Source: Nymphaea colorata (taxonomy: Eukaryota; Streptophyta; Magnoliopsida; Nymphaeales; Nymphaeaceae). Taken from it: DNA of 64,000 bases. Location of the stretch: positions 24,800,802 through 24,864,801 of the forward strand of contig NC_045145.1 in NCBI RefSeq assembly GCF_008831285.2. Reading direction: 5' to 3'. The notes beneath the pieces are model-generated. The model had not been told where the DNA came from. It did not search any database and worked only from the letters and a program-made list of their open reading frames with translations. A program made the translations under genes and the position numbers. This document shows positions 24,843-36,910 of the stretch, piece after piece. The stretch's first letter is position 1. Each line of letters begins with the position of its first letter.

Positions 24843-26040
24843 CTATGTCACCAGCTTGCTGTTGCTTTGACTGAATGATGATGTTACACCTTCCAACACA
24901 TACATCCTACCGTTATTATTTGGCCAAAATCGAAATTGAATCCCAAGAGGCAGTCCTTGAGGATGAGAAATTGCCGGGAAGTATGTCTGTTCAAGATTAA
25001 GAATTGCATAGGAATCAAGCATATGAATGTACCAAAAACCAAATTTAATTGAAGGAAGTCCAAGGAAGAAAACAGCTCTAAACAAGTTAGACGCTCTAGT
25101 ATATGGCAAAACAGGAGGACGAAAAAGTCTAACATGGTCTTAGTTTCAGAAAAGACGACAATAGAAATTTCAGTAACATACCTCTACACACTGTTTTGGA
25201 AGCACCAGGCACCCTATCCGACCTGCATCACTAGCACTCAATGTTTTCTCCGATAAAGGGGTGATAATAGAATTTAAGCTTATGGAAGGTCAAGGATCAC
25301 ATGGAGGACTTGGATTCACTATAATATCAACAAATCAAGTGCAAATTTTGGAGTGAATCAATCATGCCAAGCAAATATGCTTTACAGTACAATTCTCAAA
25401 CTACGTAGAAGTGGATACTCTCCTGATATTTTCTGAAGCTCCTGATTGCTGCTGATCCTTGGCCAATATCCAGAAAGGATAGACTGATTTCCTGCCCATC
25501 CTTCGGTGCGATGCCTTGCCATGGTGGCCTGATTTTTGTGCCTCTTTATAAAAGTCCAGTCCAGTATGAAAGCTGGAAGGATTTTCCTGTTGCAACATAG
25601 AAGGCCTTTGTTCACGTGCATGAGATCCAGAAGGCTTGCCTGAATCCCTTGCTTCACTGTGCTTCAGAGAAGCAGACTGTTGTGTTACATTTTGGAATGA
25701 ACCAGATGATTCATGTTTTTGACCATCAAGAGATTTCTTGAGCTTATGATCATGTTGCTTTCAGTTTCATGGATCTTTCTTCCTTTCACATGCTTGGTAT
25801 CCAGCAAGCCTCCTATATTATCTTGAACCCATGCACCTAAAGGACTCCGCACATTAATTTTTGAATTCCCAATGTCAATCTTGTTATGTGCAGGGAGCTT
25901 GAAGTCACCACATGCTTCCTTTTCAAATACATTTTGGTTCTCAACAAAGCAGGAAGATGCCTGCTCCAATTCTATGAGTTTCTCACCTACCTTTTCAGTT
26001 CTAGGATACTTCATCGTTGAACATGAGTTGGAATTCCAAG
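24843..26040 (-). pseudogene. VAL/HSI2-type B3 transcriptional repressor relic
   Basis: Minus-strand exons encode the region around the B3 DNA-binding domain of VAL/HSI2 proteins, which repress seed-maturation genes. In transcript order: exon 26040 to about 25419 with a variable linker and GYWPRISSNQELQKISG; exon 25278-25182 with [20 protein letters not shown] and [11 protein letters not shown]; exon 24986-24843 with [31 protein letters not shown] and, in another frame, [16 protein letters not shown] boundaries fit all of them. Damage is clear. The linker exon changes frame. About a dozen residues normally between GLPL and QFRFW are absent. A one-base shift follows VLEGVTS. The next B3 strands, CW finger and N-terminal PHD-like part are not found. 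A gypsy repeat copy begins about 150 bp beyond the exon's 5' end. Family assignment is firm; orthology to a particular VAL gene is not. Confidence 0.85.
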
Positions 26041-26192
26041 CTAAGGAGTGCAAAAGCCCAAGAGATTGCGATACCTGTGCAAGTCAAGAATTTGGCACTG
26101 GAGCCTGACTCCATTTCTTTTTTTGTATATTGATCTGTGAAACTGTCAACAGAAGGTAGAGGAGATAACAAAAAAGGCATCTTTAACCGATT

Positions 26193-27437
26193 TGATGTTG
26201 ATGTGCACCTACCTAAAGCACAGCCGAGTGTGGCGAAGGAGGACACCGATGACGTAGGTGGGATACCAGCTGCTATCACGGTCATGGTCGGAAGCGGGGA
26301 GATGGCTAGCGCGGCATCAGTCAAAGCTATTGACTTTAGGCATTGTGAGGTTAACCGGGAGAAGATACAGGGAGGGCCAAGGCATTTTGAGCAAAGTGAG
26401 GCTAATTCCATGTCAAGCAAAGCCGAGGTGCTAAACGTAGAGCGCAAGACTAAAGGGCGTTAGGCGCAAGCCGGCGAGGGAGATTGCGGGCTAGAGATTG
26501 CAGCCGGTGACGAGAGCGAGGAGCATACAATGGGTTCAAGCAAGCTTCGGTCAGCAGAGCAGAGCATGGAAGGGACTAGGTTCGGTCTGGTTAGTGGTCA
26601 GTGGAGCAAGGCTGAAGAGCAGAGGTTCTTGGTTTGGGCAGACAAAGACTGCATCAGCTGTAAGAGACCAAGGAAGACTGGGCGCAACCAAGAGTGCTTC
26701 TGGGTCAGGTTTAGTTGCCAAGAGCTCAGGCTAACCTGAGCGCGTCACAACTGGGTTCAAGCCCAGACCGAGTCATTGTGTTTGTTTTGTTTTGGATTTG
26801 ATTGAGCCAGGTCTTGTACTCGTATCAGTCCGAGACAACGGGTTAAACCCGAGACAGTCCAAAGGCATATAAGCTGGAGAGTGTGCCAAAACTTGTAACT
26901 TTTGGAAATTGAATCAATAAAAGAAACCTTTTCTCTCCTGCGCGAGAGAGTTTGAGCTGCTTAAGTGTGGTGCCAAAAGCTTGGCCAGTGAAGGAGACTT
27001 TGCTGGAGAAGAAGATCGCCTACAGAACCAGAGGAGCCAAACAGGGAAGGCTACCGGAACTATGGACGTCGAATATAGTGCAGAAGTAGATCCAATCATA
27101 GTGCAAGTGCTCTCCAATTCTTGAAGCGCTTAGAGGCTGGAATCAGAAGAAGGATCACTCGGTTGCGCAGCAGATTGTAGCTCATCCGAGGAATTCCTGA
27201 ACTGCACGTCGACAGTCGGAGGAACTTCTCAATCGATAAGAAATCCTTCTCAGTGGATATTCTACCGCGAGAACTTCCTGTTTACCCGATCAGAAGTGGA
27301 GAGGATACTGACGTTCAGATCAATTTGAGTCAACTCATCTAACCAGAAGAATAGATCGGTCTGATCTGACTGAGATTGAATGATTTGAGAGGGATTTGAG
27401 ATGCTGACGAGTTCAGGCGAGAACGATTCCTGTTTTA
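26193..27437 (+). mobile_element. Ty3/gypsy 5' LTR plus leader
   Basis: Begins TGATGTTGATGTGCACC and matches 28919-29580, apart from a segment of about 660 bp (about 26490-27158) missing from the right copy. That extra segment holds a TATA-like GCATATAAGC near 26865 and AATCAATAAAAG near 26912, as expected of U3/R. A degenerate primer-site-like GCTGGAATCAGAAG lies near 27138. The LTR probably ends about there, so the shared 27160-27437 would be leader rather than LTR. Confidence 0.65.
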
Positions 27438-27458
27438 GGTAAGTTCAAGAAAGAGCAG

Positions 27459-27960
27459 ATGAGTAGGTTTGAAGATTCCAGATTTACAGATTTCAATGCA
27501 CTGTTAAAGGATCTCACTCAAACTGGGACGGTGTTGCACTATCAACACAAGTTTGAAAGTTTATCTTACCAAGTACAAGGTTGGGATGAAGCAGCATTAG
27601 TAGGAGCTTTCATTGGGGGATTGCAGCCTGATATTCAGTTTGGCTGTGGTTTCCCAAGAATCTCGTGACTTAAAGATATGCATGAAAGTTGCCCGACACA
27701 AAGAAGAGAAAATGTTATGGAAACAAGCTCTCCAAAAGCAAGGCAAAAGGTTTGACCCACATCGGACCAGACCGATCCAGAAATGTTACCAAAGAAGAAG
27801 GAGGTACCACAGCCAACCTCTGACAGCCCTAAGAAACAATGCATTACCCAGCAAGAGCGGGATGAGAGAATGGCAAAGGGGTTGTGTTATCATTGTGATG
27901 ACAAGTAGTTTCGTTGACATAAGTGGAAAGAGATCAAGCTGTTCATAGTCATATATGACG
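27459..27960 (+). pseudogene. Ty3/gypsy gag fragment with broken zinc knuckle
   Basis: The frame at 27459-27668 reads FNALLKDLTQTGTVLHYQHK then FESLSYQVQGWDEAALVGAF, the conserved end of the plant retrotransposon gag domain. A frameshift follows. Further on, about 27870-27935, a CCHC-like knuckle is visible as GLCYHCDDK...HKW. It has in-frame stops and Trp in place of the last Cys. Gag packages element RNA into virus-like particles; this copy cannot do so. Upstream gag sequence is absent. Confidence 0.75.
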
Positions 27961-28049
27961 AAGATGAAGAGTATAAAGTTGAGCAATCAGCTGGAGAGCA
28001 AGACAGCCAGGAAGAAAGGCCGAACTATGAATCTCATGATGACAGCCAG

Positions 28050-28706
28050 GTGCTATGTCACACGATAGCTAATATAAGACATCCGGATCCCATGAAGGTT
28101 GTTGGATACATCAGTAACCGTAAAGTATTAGCTCTCCTAGACACAGAATCAGCTACTAATTTCATAAGTCCAGGGACAGCTCAATTGATAGGTGGTAAAA
28201 GTGAAGTGATATATGCTATTGATGTCCAAAACGGTGATGGAACACGTCACGCATGCAAGGAGTTATGCATGGATAGGGTGCTTCATATTCAAAATGTACC
28301 ATTTACGATGGACTTATATATTCTGCCTATCCATGGAGTAGATGTAGTTTTGGGAATGCAATGGTTCAAAACGTTGGAAAAAATCCAATGGGACTTTGCC
28401 ACCAAGACCATTATGTTCCCTAAGGAGAATAGCGAAGGACAAGTTGTCTTAACGGCTGTTGATACAAAGTCTGCAAAGACCATAACAGCACAAGGTCCGG
28501 GAGAAGGGTCAGACCAGATGAGCAGTAGTTCTTCCATGGTAAAGAAGGAATCACAACTGAAAGAGGCTCAAATGCAGCAAATTGCAAAACAGTTTAAGAC
28601 TGTTATGACGAACCCTATACAGTCATATTATATGCTCGAGGTGAAGGCTAAGAGAGCAGCAGAAGCATGGTGTGCTATTTCTAACAACAAGGACCAAAAA
28701 CTGTAA
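28050..28706 (+). pseudogene. Ty3/gypsy retropepsin-like protease remnant
   Basis: This 218-codon open frame carries a retropepsin fold. The active-site region reads LALLDTESATNFISP, where the family has D-T/S-G; here Gly is Glu. The C-terminal half has the usual LPIHGVDVVLGMQWF and IQWDFATKTIMF. After about residue 150 the similarity becomes unclear. Reverse transcriptase, RNase H and integrase are missing before the next repeat copy, so most of pol has been deleted. The frame is open but the catalytic motif is altered. Confidence 0.8.
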
Positions 28707-28904
28707 CTTGTTGAGAAGTTTGATGACAAAAGTTGCGGCCAACTTTGGCAATCCCATGATAGAGGATGTCAGGAAATTGGGTTCATGACGAATTCCTATA
28801 GGGGTGACCAAGAACCTCCCATATACCAAAAGTCTTTACTAAGGTCCTTGCCGAGCTGGGTGGGTGAGGGTGGATATGTGGTCCTCCCCGCTTCGGGACA
28901 AGCT

Positions 28905-28918
28905 CCATTCAAGGGGGG
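28905..28918 (+). other. Polypurine tract next to right LTR copy
   Basis: TTCAAGGGGGG directly precedes TGCACTTGATGTGCACC, the start of the right-hand repeat copy. This is the expected plus-strand primer position for an LTR retrotransposon. Confidence 0.5.
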
Positions 28919-29580
28919 TGCACTTGATGTGCACCTACCTAGAGCAAAGCCGAGTGTGGCCGAGGAGGCTGCCAAGGATGTAGGAGGGATACCAGCTGCT
29001 ATCGCAGTCATGGTCGGAAGCGGGGAGATGGCTAGCGTGGCATGAGTTGAAGCTATTGACTTTAGGCATTGTGAGGTTAACCGAGAGAAGATATAGGGAG
29101 GGCCAAGGCATTTTGAGCGAAGTGAGGCTAATTCCATGTCGAGCAAAGCAGAGGCACTAAATGTAGAGCGCAAGACTGAACAGCCGATTGAGATAGGCAT
29201 ACCAGAGGCTAGTGAGGTTAACCATACTTCTGAGGAGACCGAAGCATAAGGCGTTAGGTGCAAGCGGGCAAGGGAGATTGCGGAGGGCAGCAATATCTGT
29301 TGCGGTGCAGCGGATCGTAGCTCATCCAAGGAATTCCTGAACTGCACAACGACAGCCAGAGGAACTACTCAATCGACAAGAAATCCTTCTCCGTGGATAT
29401 TCTACCGTGAGAACTTCCTATTTTCCCGATCAGAAGTGGAGAGGATGCTGACGTTCTGATCGATTTGAGTCAACTCATCTAACGAGAAGAATAGATCGGT
29501 CTGATCTGATTGAGATCGAAGGATTTGAGAGGGATTGGAGATGCTGATGAGTTCAGGCGAGAACGATCCCTGTTTCAGGC
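28919..29580 (+). mobile_element. Ty3/gypsy right repeat copy, internally deleted, including leader
   Basis: Matches 26193-27437 but lacks the central 660 bp or so, including the putative TATA and poly(A) regions. It has about 70 bp not in the left copy (29180-29250). It continues past the presumed LTR end into leader sequence, so it is not a simple 3' LTR. Confidence 0.65.
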
Positions 29581-31400
29581 AGATCACCTAATGTCAGACT
29601 TCGATCGATTTCAATTCTTTTAAGAATCAATTCTTACTGTTGCAATCTGTGTCTAATTGTTGCGTATCCCTTGCAATGAGCTATGGAGTGAAACAGTGAG
29701 GAATCGATTGACTGAAGATTAAGAAACAGATGTTGAATTCCCGTTCTGAAGACAGCAATGGCAATCTCTGAAAATCAGCACAATTCCGGTGATCAGATGT
29801 TGATCTGAGCAGGGAAATGGCTCAGACATCTTCATAAGTCTTGGGGGATCATTTTGGTGATGTTTCGGAAGAATCCGAGCTGTTTTGGATAGATCGCCGG
29901 GGCTGATCGGAATCATGACGGTGGATCGCGGAATTAGGTGGCACAGTTCAGAGTGACACCAGAAACTTGGCTGATTTCAATCCTCACTGACTCACCCTTT
30001 GGAAGCTCCTTTCAAGCTGAATTTTTAAGCATTCATACATCAGAATCTCAGCTATTACTGGTCCAAATTTCAGCTCAATCCGAGCTACGGTTTAATTTTG
30101 GCAAATTTTTGAAGGTGACTCGCTCCTAACGTTGCCTGAGTCCTGCAACAGGCTGATTTCTGGCAAAACCAGGCGCAACTTCTAGCTTCAATGAGTGACC
30201 TATTGGAAACGACTTTGGGGCTGATTTTTGGAGCGTCTAATTTTCTCCAGATCTTGGCTTCCTCCAGATTAGATTTCATGATTTTTGGAACTCTGTACAC
30301 GGAGTTATGGTTTTTTGAAGGAACGCTTGTCTGGGAGCTAGTTCCACACCTGCGAGAGGGATTCTAGCCTGTTTCCCCAAATTCTGTTACAGACTTGGGT
30401 GAAATCGATTCTCTGGTGCATTCTGCATGACTCGAGCTTGATGATCTATAGAATTGTCTTCTGCTTGAGCTCTTGATTCCTTTGCAGCACCATACTTTCT
30501 GCTGATAGCTGTGGCAGCGAGCTGTTGAATTAGGCGAGAAGCAGAACCTGTTGGAGCTCGATCTTGTAGCAAGGAGCTGTCTTGAAGAGGTGTGCGTCGT
30601 CACCCGTTCGACGCCAGCATCCCCCAAATTCAATTGCAAATACTAGTGGTTGATCTCATCTCTGGTGAAGCATCTCCACTCCTGCATTCATATGAGATTT
30701 CTGATTGCATACAGTGACTGCTCCTGTTTTCTAGAAGCACACATCACAGGCATAGCAGGCTGGTGGTGGACTCCATTCCAATCTACCGTCCATTTGAAGG
30801 GGAAGGGTGATCTTCAGCGCCAATCTCAAGATATTTTCCCCCAATCTACATCACACAATTGGGTTTCCTGCTATTCGGGTGATGCACCTCCTCCATTACT
30901 TTCTGTTCAGCTGTTTCTTGCAAGAACAGTAAACTGCTAGTGTTGTCTTAAACACTAGGAGCCTACGCATTGGAGATTGACTGCCATCGGAGGAATTGTA
31001 GCTGATTGAGCCGTGGAGTATTGCTGAATCCCAAGGATATACTTGGCCTTCTTCCTTGGTGAGTGCTGGACTATCTCCAGCAAGGTACATCTGAAACCCC
31101 CTATAGCTGCGTGGGCGGGTGCATTTGATTTCCAGCCAACCTTCAGGTTTGCAGCCATTCAGGAATCCTCCAAAGCTCACTTAGCTGAGGACACATTCCT
31201 AAGCTGTCGGACTGTCCTCGGCGAAGGGTGTGGAATGCTCGACCTAGGGATTGAATGTATGGTTTGTCATGGATGATGTGATTGTTGAGTGAGGGAGAGA
31301 CTTCTTGTATCGTTGACGCTTGTAAAGCCTCAGATTCCTATTCATGATTTGTAGTAGGTTGAAAATTGGGAGTGAACCACTATTTGTATATCAGTCCTAA
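29581..31400. other. Probable retroelement-derived non-coding sequence
   Basis: Moderate-GC sequence continuing directly from the right repeat copy with no recognisable coding domain. It may be the long leader of a second gypsy element. The short frames on both strands do not match known families. Confidence 0.35.
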
Positions 31401-31792
31401 GAGATATATTCAGTTGGGGTTGTGTCTGACTTGGGAATGAAATTTTGTAATCCCAATTCTTTTAACCTTCCTCGGTGTTTAGCCCCAATAGATCTTGAGA
31501 AGCGACTGCAACTTTGTCTCTTTTGAGCAGCTCCAAGGGCAGGTTGCATCAGATGCCCAGCAAGAAATTGATGAAAAAATGATAGAACAGAAAACAAAGG
31601 GCATTGGTACGGTGTCAAGGATACTTGTGGTCTCATGAAAATGTTGAAATTCTAGTGGAAGTGTGCAGCATCATGAAAGTTATCTGAGCATGTCTGAATT
31701 GGAACACATTGCAAAGGTAATTGTAAGATTCCTGGCTGGCTGAATCATTTTGACCTTTTGTCTATCACATAGTGGACCTCTGTATGCATCTG

Positions 31793-31892
31793 NNNNNNNN
31801 NNNNNNNNNNNNNNNNNNNNNNNNNNNNNNNNNNNNNNNNNNNNNNNNNNNNNNNNNNNNNNNNNNNNNNNNNNNNNNNNNNNNNNNNNNNN
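31793..31892. other. Assembly gap (100 N)
   Basis: Exactly 100 Ns, a conventional placeholder. The true distance between the flanks is unknown. Confidence 0.98.
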
Positions 31893-33028
<1,136 letters not shown>

Positions 33029-33042
33029 AACTCCCCCTCAAG
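33029..33042 (-). other. Copia polypurine tract
   Basis: TTGAGGGGGAG on the minus strand, immediately upstream of the LTR start TGTTAG. Confidence 0.7.
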
Positions 33043-33049
33043 TTGGTAG

Positions 33050-34693
33050 GCAGACACCAGTCTGCCCCAACTTGTCTGTAATAATCCTTTGCCTTTCTTT
33101 CCCAAGACTTTTTGTCAAGATGTCGGTGAGCTGGTTTTCCTTCTAACATGAGAAGTTGCAATGATGCCATCTTGAATTTTTCTCGAACGAAATGACAGTC
33201 GACTTCGACATGTTTTGTTCGTTCATGAAATTTGGGATTCGCACCAATAGAATAGCAGCCATGTTGTCACACTTAAGTTCCATTGGGGAGTGAGTTTCGA
33301 CCCTCATATCCTTAAGGAGGGATTTAAACCAAATCAATTCACACGTACATATGGCCATGGCTTGGTATTCAGCCTCTGCACTGGATCGGGCTACTATGGC
33401 TTGTTTTTACTTCGCCAAGTGATCAAATTTCTTCCAACAAACGTGCACCAACCTGATGTTGACCGGTTGTCATTTGAGTCCCCAGCCCAGTCTGCATCAC
33501 AATAGCCAGTAACGTGAGGAGATTGGTCGCGTCTCATTAGGATTCCCTTTCCCGGTGCCCCCTTTATGTACCTCAAAATCCGGTGTGCTGCTTCAACATA
33601 ATGGGATCTCGGCTGGTTTTTGAATTGGCTAATGACACTGACAGCGTACATAATGTCAGGCTGCATAACTATCAAATATATAAGTGTTCCAACTAGTTTT
33701 TGGAAACATTATTTTTTTTCAAAAATATCGCCATCTTCTTTCCTTAGCTTGCAGTTCATTTCATGGGGTGTTTTGGGGTTTGTTGCCTAGATATCCAGTA
33801 TCTTTCAAGGATCAATCATGTATTTGCGTTGACATATAAATACTCCTTTGTCAAAGTGAGCCACTTCTATTCCAAGGAAGTATCGCAACAGTCCATGATC
33901 TTTGATTTCAAACTCGCTATTTAAATGTTTTTTTATAGCCTGCATGATCTCAAAGTCATCTCCAGTAAGTATGATATCATCCCCATACACAAGCAAGATG
34001 GTTACCTTGGATTTTTGGTGAATGTGAACATGGTGTAATCGGTAGAGCTTTTCTGAAATCCGAACTTGTTGAGTGCTGTCTCTAGACGAGCAAACCAGGC
34101 ACGAGGTGATTGCTTCAATCCATAAAGAGCTTTCCTTAGTTTGCAATGTCCAGATTGGCCGTTAACTCCTTGCAGTACTTCCATGTAAACCTCTTCTTCC
34201 AATTCACCATGGAGAAATGCATTTTTTACATCAAGTTAGAGAAGATTCCACCTTTTTGTAGATGCAACTGCAAGAAGAGCTCTCACCGTGTTCATTTTTG
34301 CTACCAGAGCAAAGGTTTCATTGTAATCGATTCCTTCTGTCTCTGTGAAGCCCTTTGCAACGAGGCAAGCCTTATATCGCTCCACTTCTCCATTGCTCTT
34401 GAACTTTATTTTGTAGATCCATTTACAACCTACCAGTTTATTTTCATCTGGTAGAGGAACAAGATCCCAAGTATAGTTCTTTTCAAGCGCCTTGCTTTCT
34501 TCTTCCATGGCTGCCCTCCACCATAAGACTGCACTAGCTTCATTAAAGTTTCTTGGCTCTTGATGGCCATAAATAACAAAGATGAATGACTTGTAATTAT
34601 GTGAGAGAGCTTCAAAAAGAGATAATTGTCTAGAATGAAGACTTCCAGCAGATAAGTATAGTAATCACTTAACTTGGATGGAGGCTGAGTCAC
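33050..34693 (-). pseudogene. Ty1/copia pol remnant (reverse transcriptase and RNase H)
   Basis: Reading leftward: [57 protein letters not shown], then [19 protein letters not shown] and GLLRYFLGIEVAHFDKGVF are copia reverse-transcriptase blocks. MQPDIMYAVSVISQFKNQP, ITGYCDADWAG-type sequence (GYCDADWAGDSNDNRSTSGW) and SSAEAEYQAMA follow as RNase H. The catalytic box has YGDD where plant copia elements usually have YVDD. At least four frame breaks separate the pieces. Gag, protease and integrase are not visible upstream. Confidence 0.9.
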
Positions 34694-35040
34694 TCTAGAG
34701 GAACATCTTACGCCTGGTTGAGGTTGACGTTGGTAGGTGGTTCGTCTTCCTCCAAAATAGTGTTTTAAAGGCTTCTGTCATTACTAGGAAAGTGGGCGAT
34801 CCCTGGTTGTATGTAGGCGTTAGAGAGACCTTTCACATCCCATTCTGAGCTCATAGTTCTGTCAAACAGAGTTCGTTGGAATAAAACAGCTCAACTGGAT
34901 TAGTATGAGTCCTGGACATCATCAGCTTTGTCTCTTCATAATAGGGATGGCCAGCCTTAAGTTTGGCAAGGTCGATGGCATTCCCTTGTGGGACAACAAG
35001 TTGTACTTCTAGTCAATGGTCAGATCATGCAACTTGGATG
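34694..35040 (-). other. Open stretch upstream of copia pol, unidentified
   Basis: A minus-strand frame reads VVPQGNAIDLAKLKAGHPYY and EETKLMMSRTHTNPVELF with protein-like composition. It does not resemble copia integrase that I recognise. It may be captured host sequence or a diverged pol segment. Confidence 0.25.
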
Positions 35041-35990
35041 GGATAAATAAAATTTGGTATTTGGAAAAAAAATCATGCATCCAAACTTTTACATAATACA
35101 ATGAGAAATCCAACAAATGTGAGAAAGGGAAGTGTAGGTGATGTAGAAGTTTGTGGATTGGGAATTTTTCCGGATTTATTAACACCAATCATGGACCTTG
35201 CCAGCCTGTAGAGCACTACCTTCGTCTTCCTTCTCTTTCCATTTTCGTAGAGTGAACAACAAGCCGATTTATTTCCATTTTTAAACATTTTCTCACTTCT
35301 TCCTTTTTTTCTCATGCCAACGTTGTTTGCAACTCGCTTTTCCATTTTCCCCATATTATTATGAATAAAAAGCAAGTGTTATGTGGAAAATATTATCTTG
35401 GTAGGCACCATGTTTCCAAATCAAAAGAAAACTAAAGTTAGATATGCATGATAAGTGGCTTTGTTTGTTTGAAAAATTTACTAATGTAGATTTGATTTTC
35501 ATGGTTGGCATTTTGCAATCGTGGAAATGTCAATGGCCCAAAATTAAATCTATTAAAATTTGTGGGCCAATTTTTTTTTTCTTTCTTTCTTGCTTTTCTA
35601 CACGCAACACTAAAGCAACTGGACAAGTGGTTTTGAAGCCTTTCATGGTGAAGAATAAATATGCAAAGTTAAAATTTTCGAAAGTTTTTGCCATTGATCC
35701 ACTTCTTTCTGTGCAATTATAAAATAGGTGAGCATAGCCCATGTGAAAATTATTGATTCGTAACTAGACAGCCGAGAGTTTCTATAACTAGGCTTTTTTC
35801 TATTTAATTATGACTGTTGATCACAATTTAATCAAGATTAGTGAATGTTTGTGCCATCGCCTTAAATTCCAAATTCTGGATGTATGAACACAAGTATGGC
35901 CCATTACTAGAAAGCCAATCCTGGTTATACATCAATGCACCAAAGACACCCATGATAGTATCATTTGCCCAATAATTTTACTGTAAGGAT
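35041..35990. other. Spacer without recognised genes
   Basis: AT-rich DNA. The frames at 35073-35375 and 35438-35742 show no known motif. About 35110-35170 resembles 41625-41700 (GTAGAAG..TTGG..TTGGGAATTTTTCC..ATTTATT), suggesting a shared small repeat. Confidence 0.35.
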
Positions 35991-36325
35991 CAAGGCTGGG
36001 GCAGAAGGAGGGGGAACTGGCAGGAGCCATGGCCCCTCCCCCTCATGTTTTAGAAAAAAAAATGATACCTACATTTAAAAAAAAAAATAATTTCGAAAAA
36101 TATTGTACCGGCTATGTTTTTGGATTTGCTTTGACCCCCTGCCTATGGCCACCCTAGATGGCTATGCTTTAGCTCTCTCTGCCTGAACCTGGCCATTGTA
36201 TAATTTTTGCAAATACTGTTCAGACCTTCCTAAAAAAATTGCTGGCTTCGCCCCTGGATCTCACGGTCTACTGTTTTTATTTCATATCCATTTCAACTCA
36301 AGTTAATGAAATTATGAGTACCTCA
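35990..36325. repeat. Dispersed repeat with GCCATGG-CCCC start and GCTGGCTTCGCCCCTGG end
   Basis: Matches 53355-53610 and 57110-57365. All have a C-rich start after GCCATG, CTCATRTTTTRGAAAAAA, AATATTGT, TTTTTGCAAATACT, then CTTCCTAAAAAAATTGCTGGC and TCAAGTTAATGAAATTATGAG. This copy contains an extra insertion of about 90 bp in its middle. Confidence 0.7.
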
Positions 36326-36587
36326 TGTCAGAACATCATCACAATCAATAAGAGAAGAAGAAATAATAAGAAACTAGACTGACATAGAAAATATATCTCT
36401 AGCAAGAAATTCTTACTTGTGGTTAAGAATGCCTCCGCTGTAGCTTGCATGTGACTGTGTAATTTCATAAGATCATCTTGCTTGAGTAGTTGTTCTAGAA
36501 TCCCCTATCTCCAATACTCATACCAAATTTTCACCTTCTTACTGTTACCAAAACACCGCTAGATTTTCCATATTCATGAGAAATGAG

Positions 36588-36910
36588 CTTTTGAAACATC
36601 TAATTTGAGAAGAGGAGAGAGAGGGTCCCCTTGTCATCGAACTCTCTGGCTACAAAAAGTGGTTCCCTCCCTTCTTAAAGGCAACAACAAAGAAAGCAGT
36701 AGAAACACAAGTCATATTTTTCCTCATCCAATCCTCACAAAATCCCAAATAAGAAAGCCCAAAGTGCAGAAAGACAATCTCACTTTGTCATAAGCTTTTG
36801 AAACATCTAATTTGAGAAGAAAAAATGTCAATATGCCCTTATCCAAGCTGTTGACCACTTCAAGAGCAAGATGCATGGATGGTGAATAAATCTATTGGGG
36901 AGATCAGAAG
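36588..36910 (-). pseudogene. LINE reverse transcriptase fragment
   Basis: On the minus strand LLKLDVSKAYDKVR is the conserved palm-domain motif of plant L1-like reverse transcriptases, followed by HFGLSYLGFCEDW in another frame. It is a diverged partner of 61620-62045 (TGGTTCCCTCCCTTCTTAAAGG is shared). A 27-bp phrase (CTTTTGAAACATCTAATTTG and neighbours) occurs at both ends, 36588 and 36791. Confidence 0.8.

Noticed and set aside
26001-26447. 148-codon minus-strand frame
   Set aside because: It lies antisense across the gypsy repeat copy and recurs at 28796-29347 with the other copy, so it is a shadow of the LTR.
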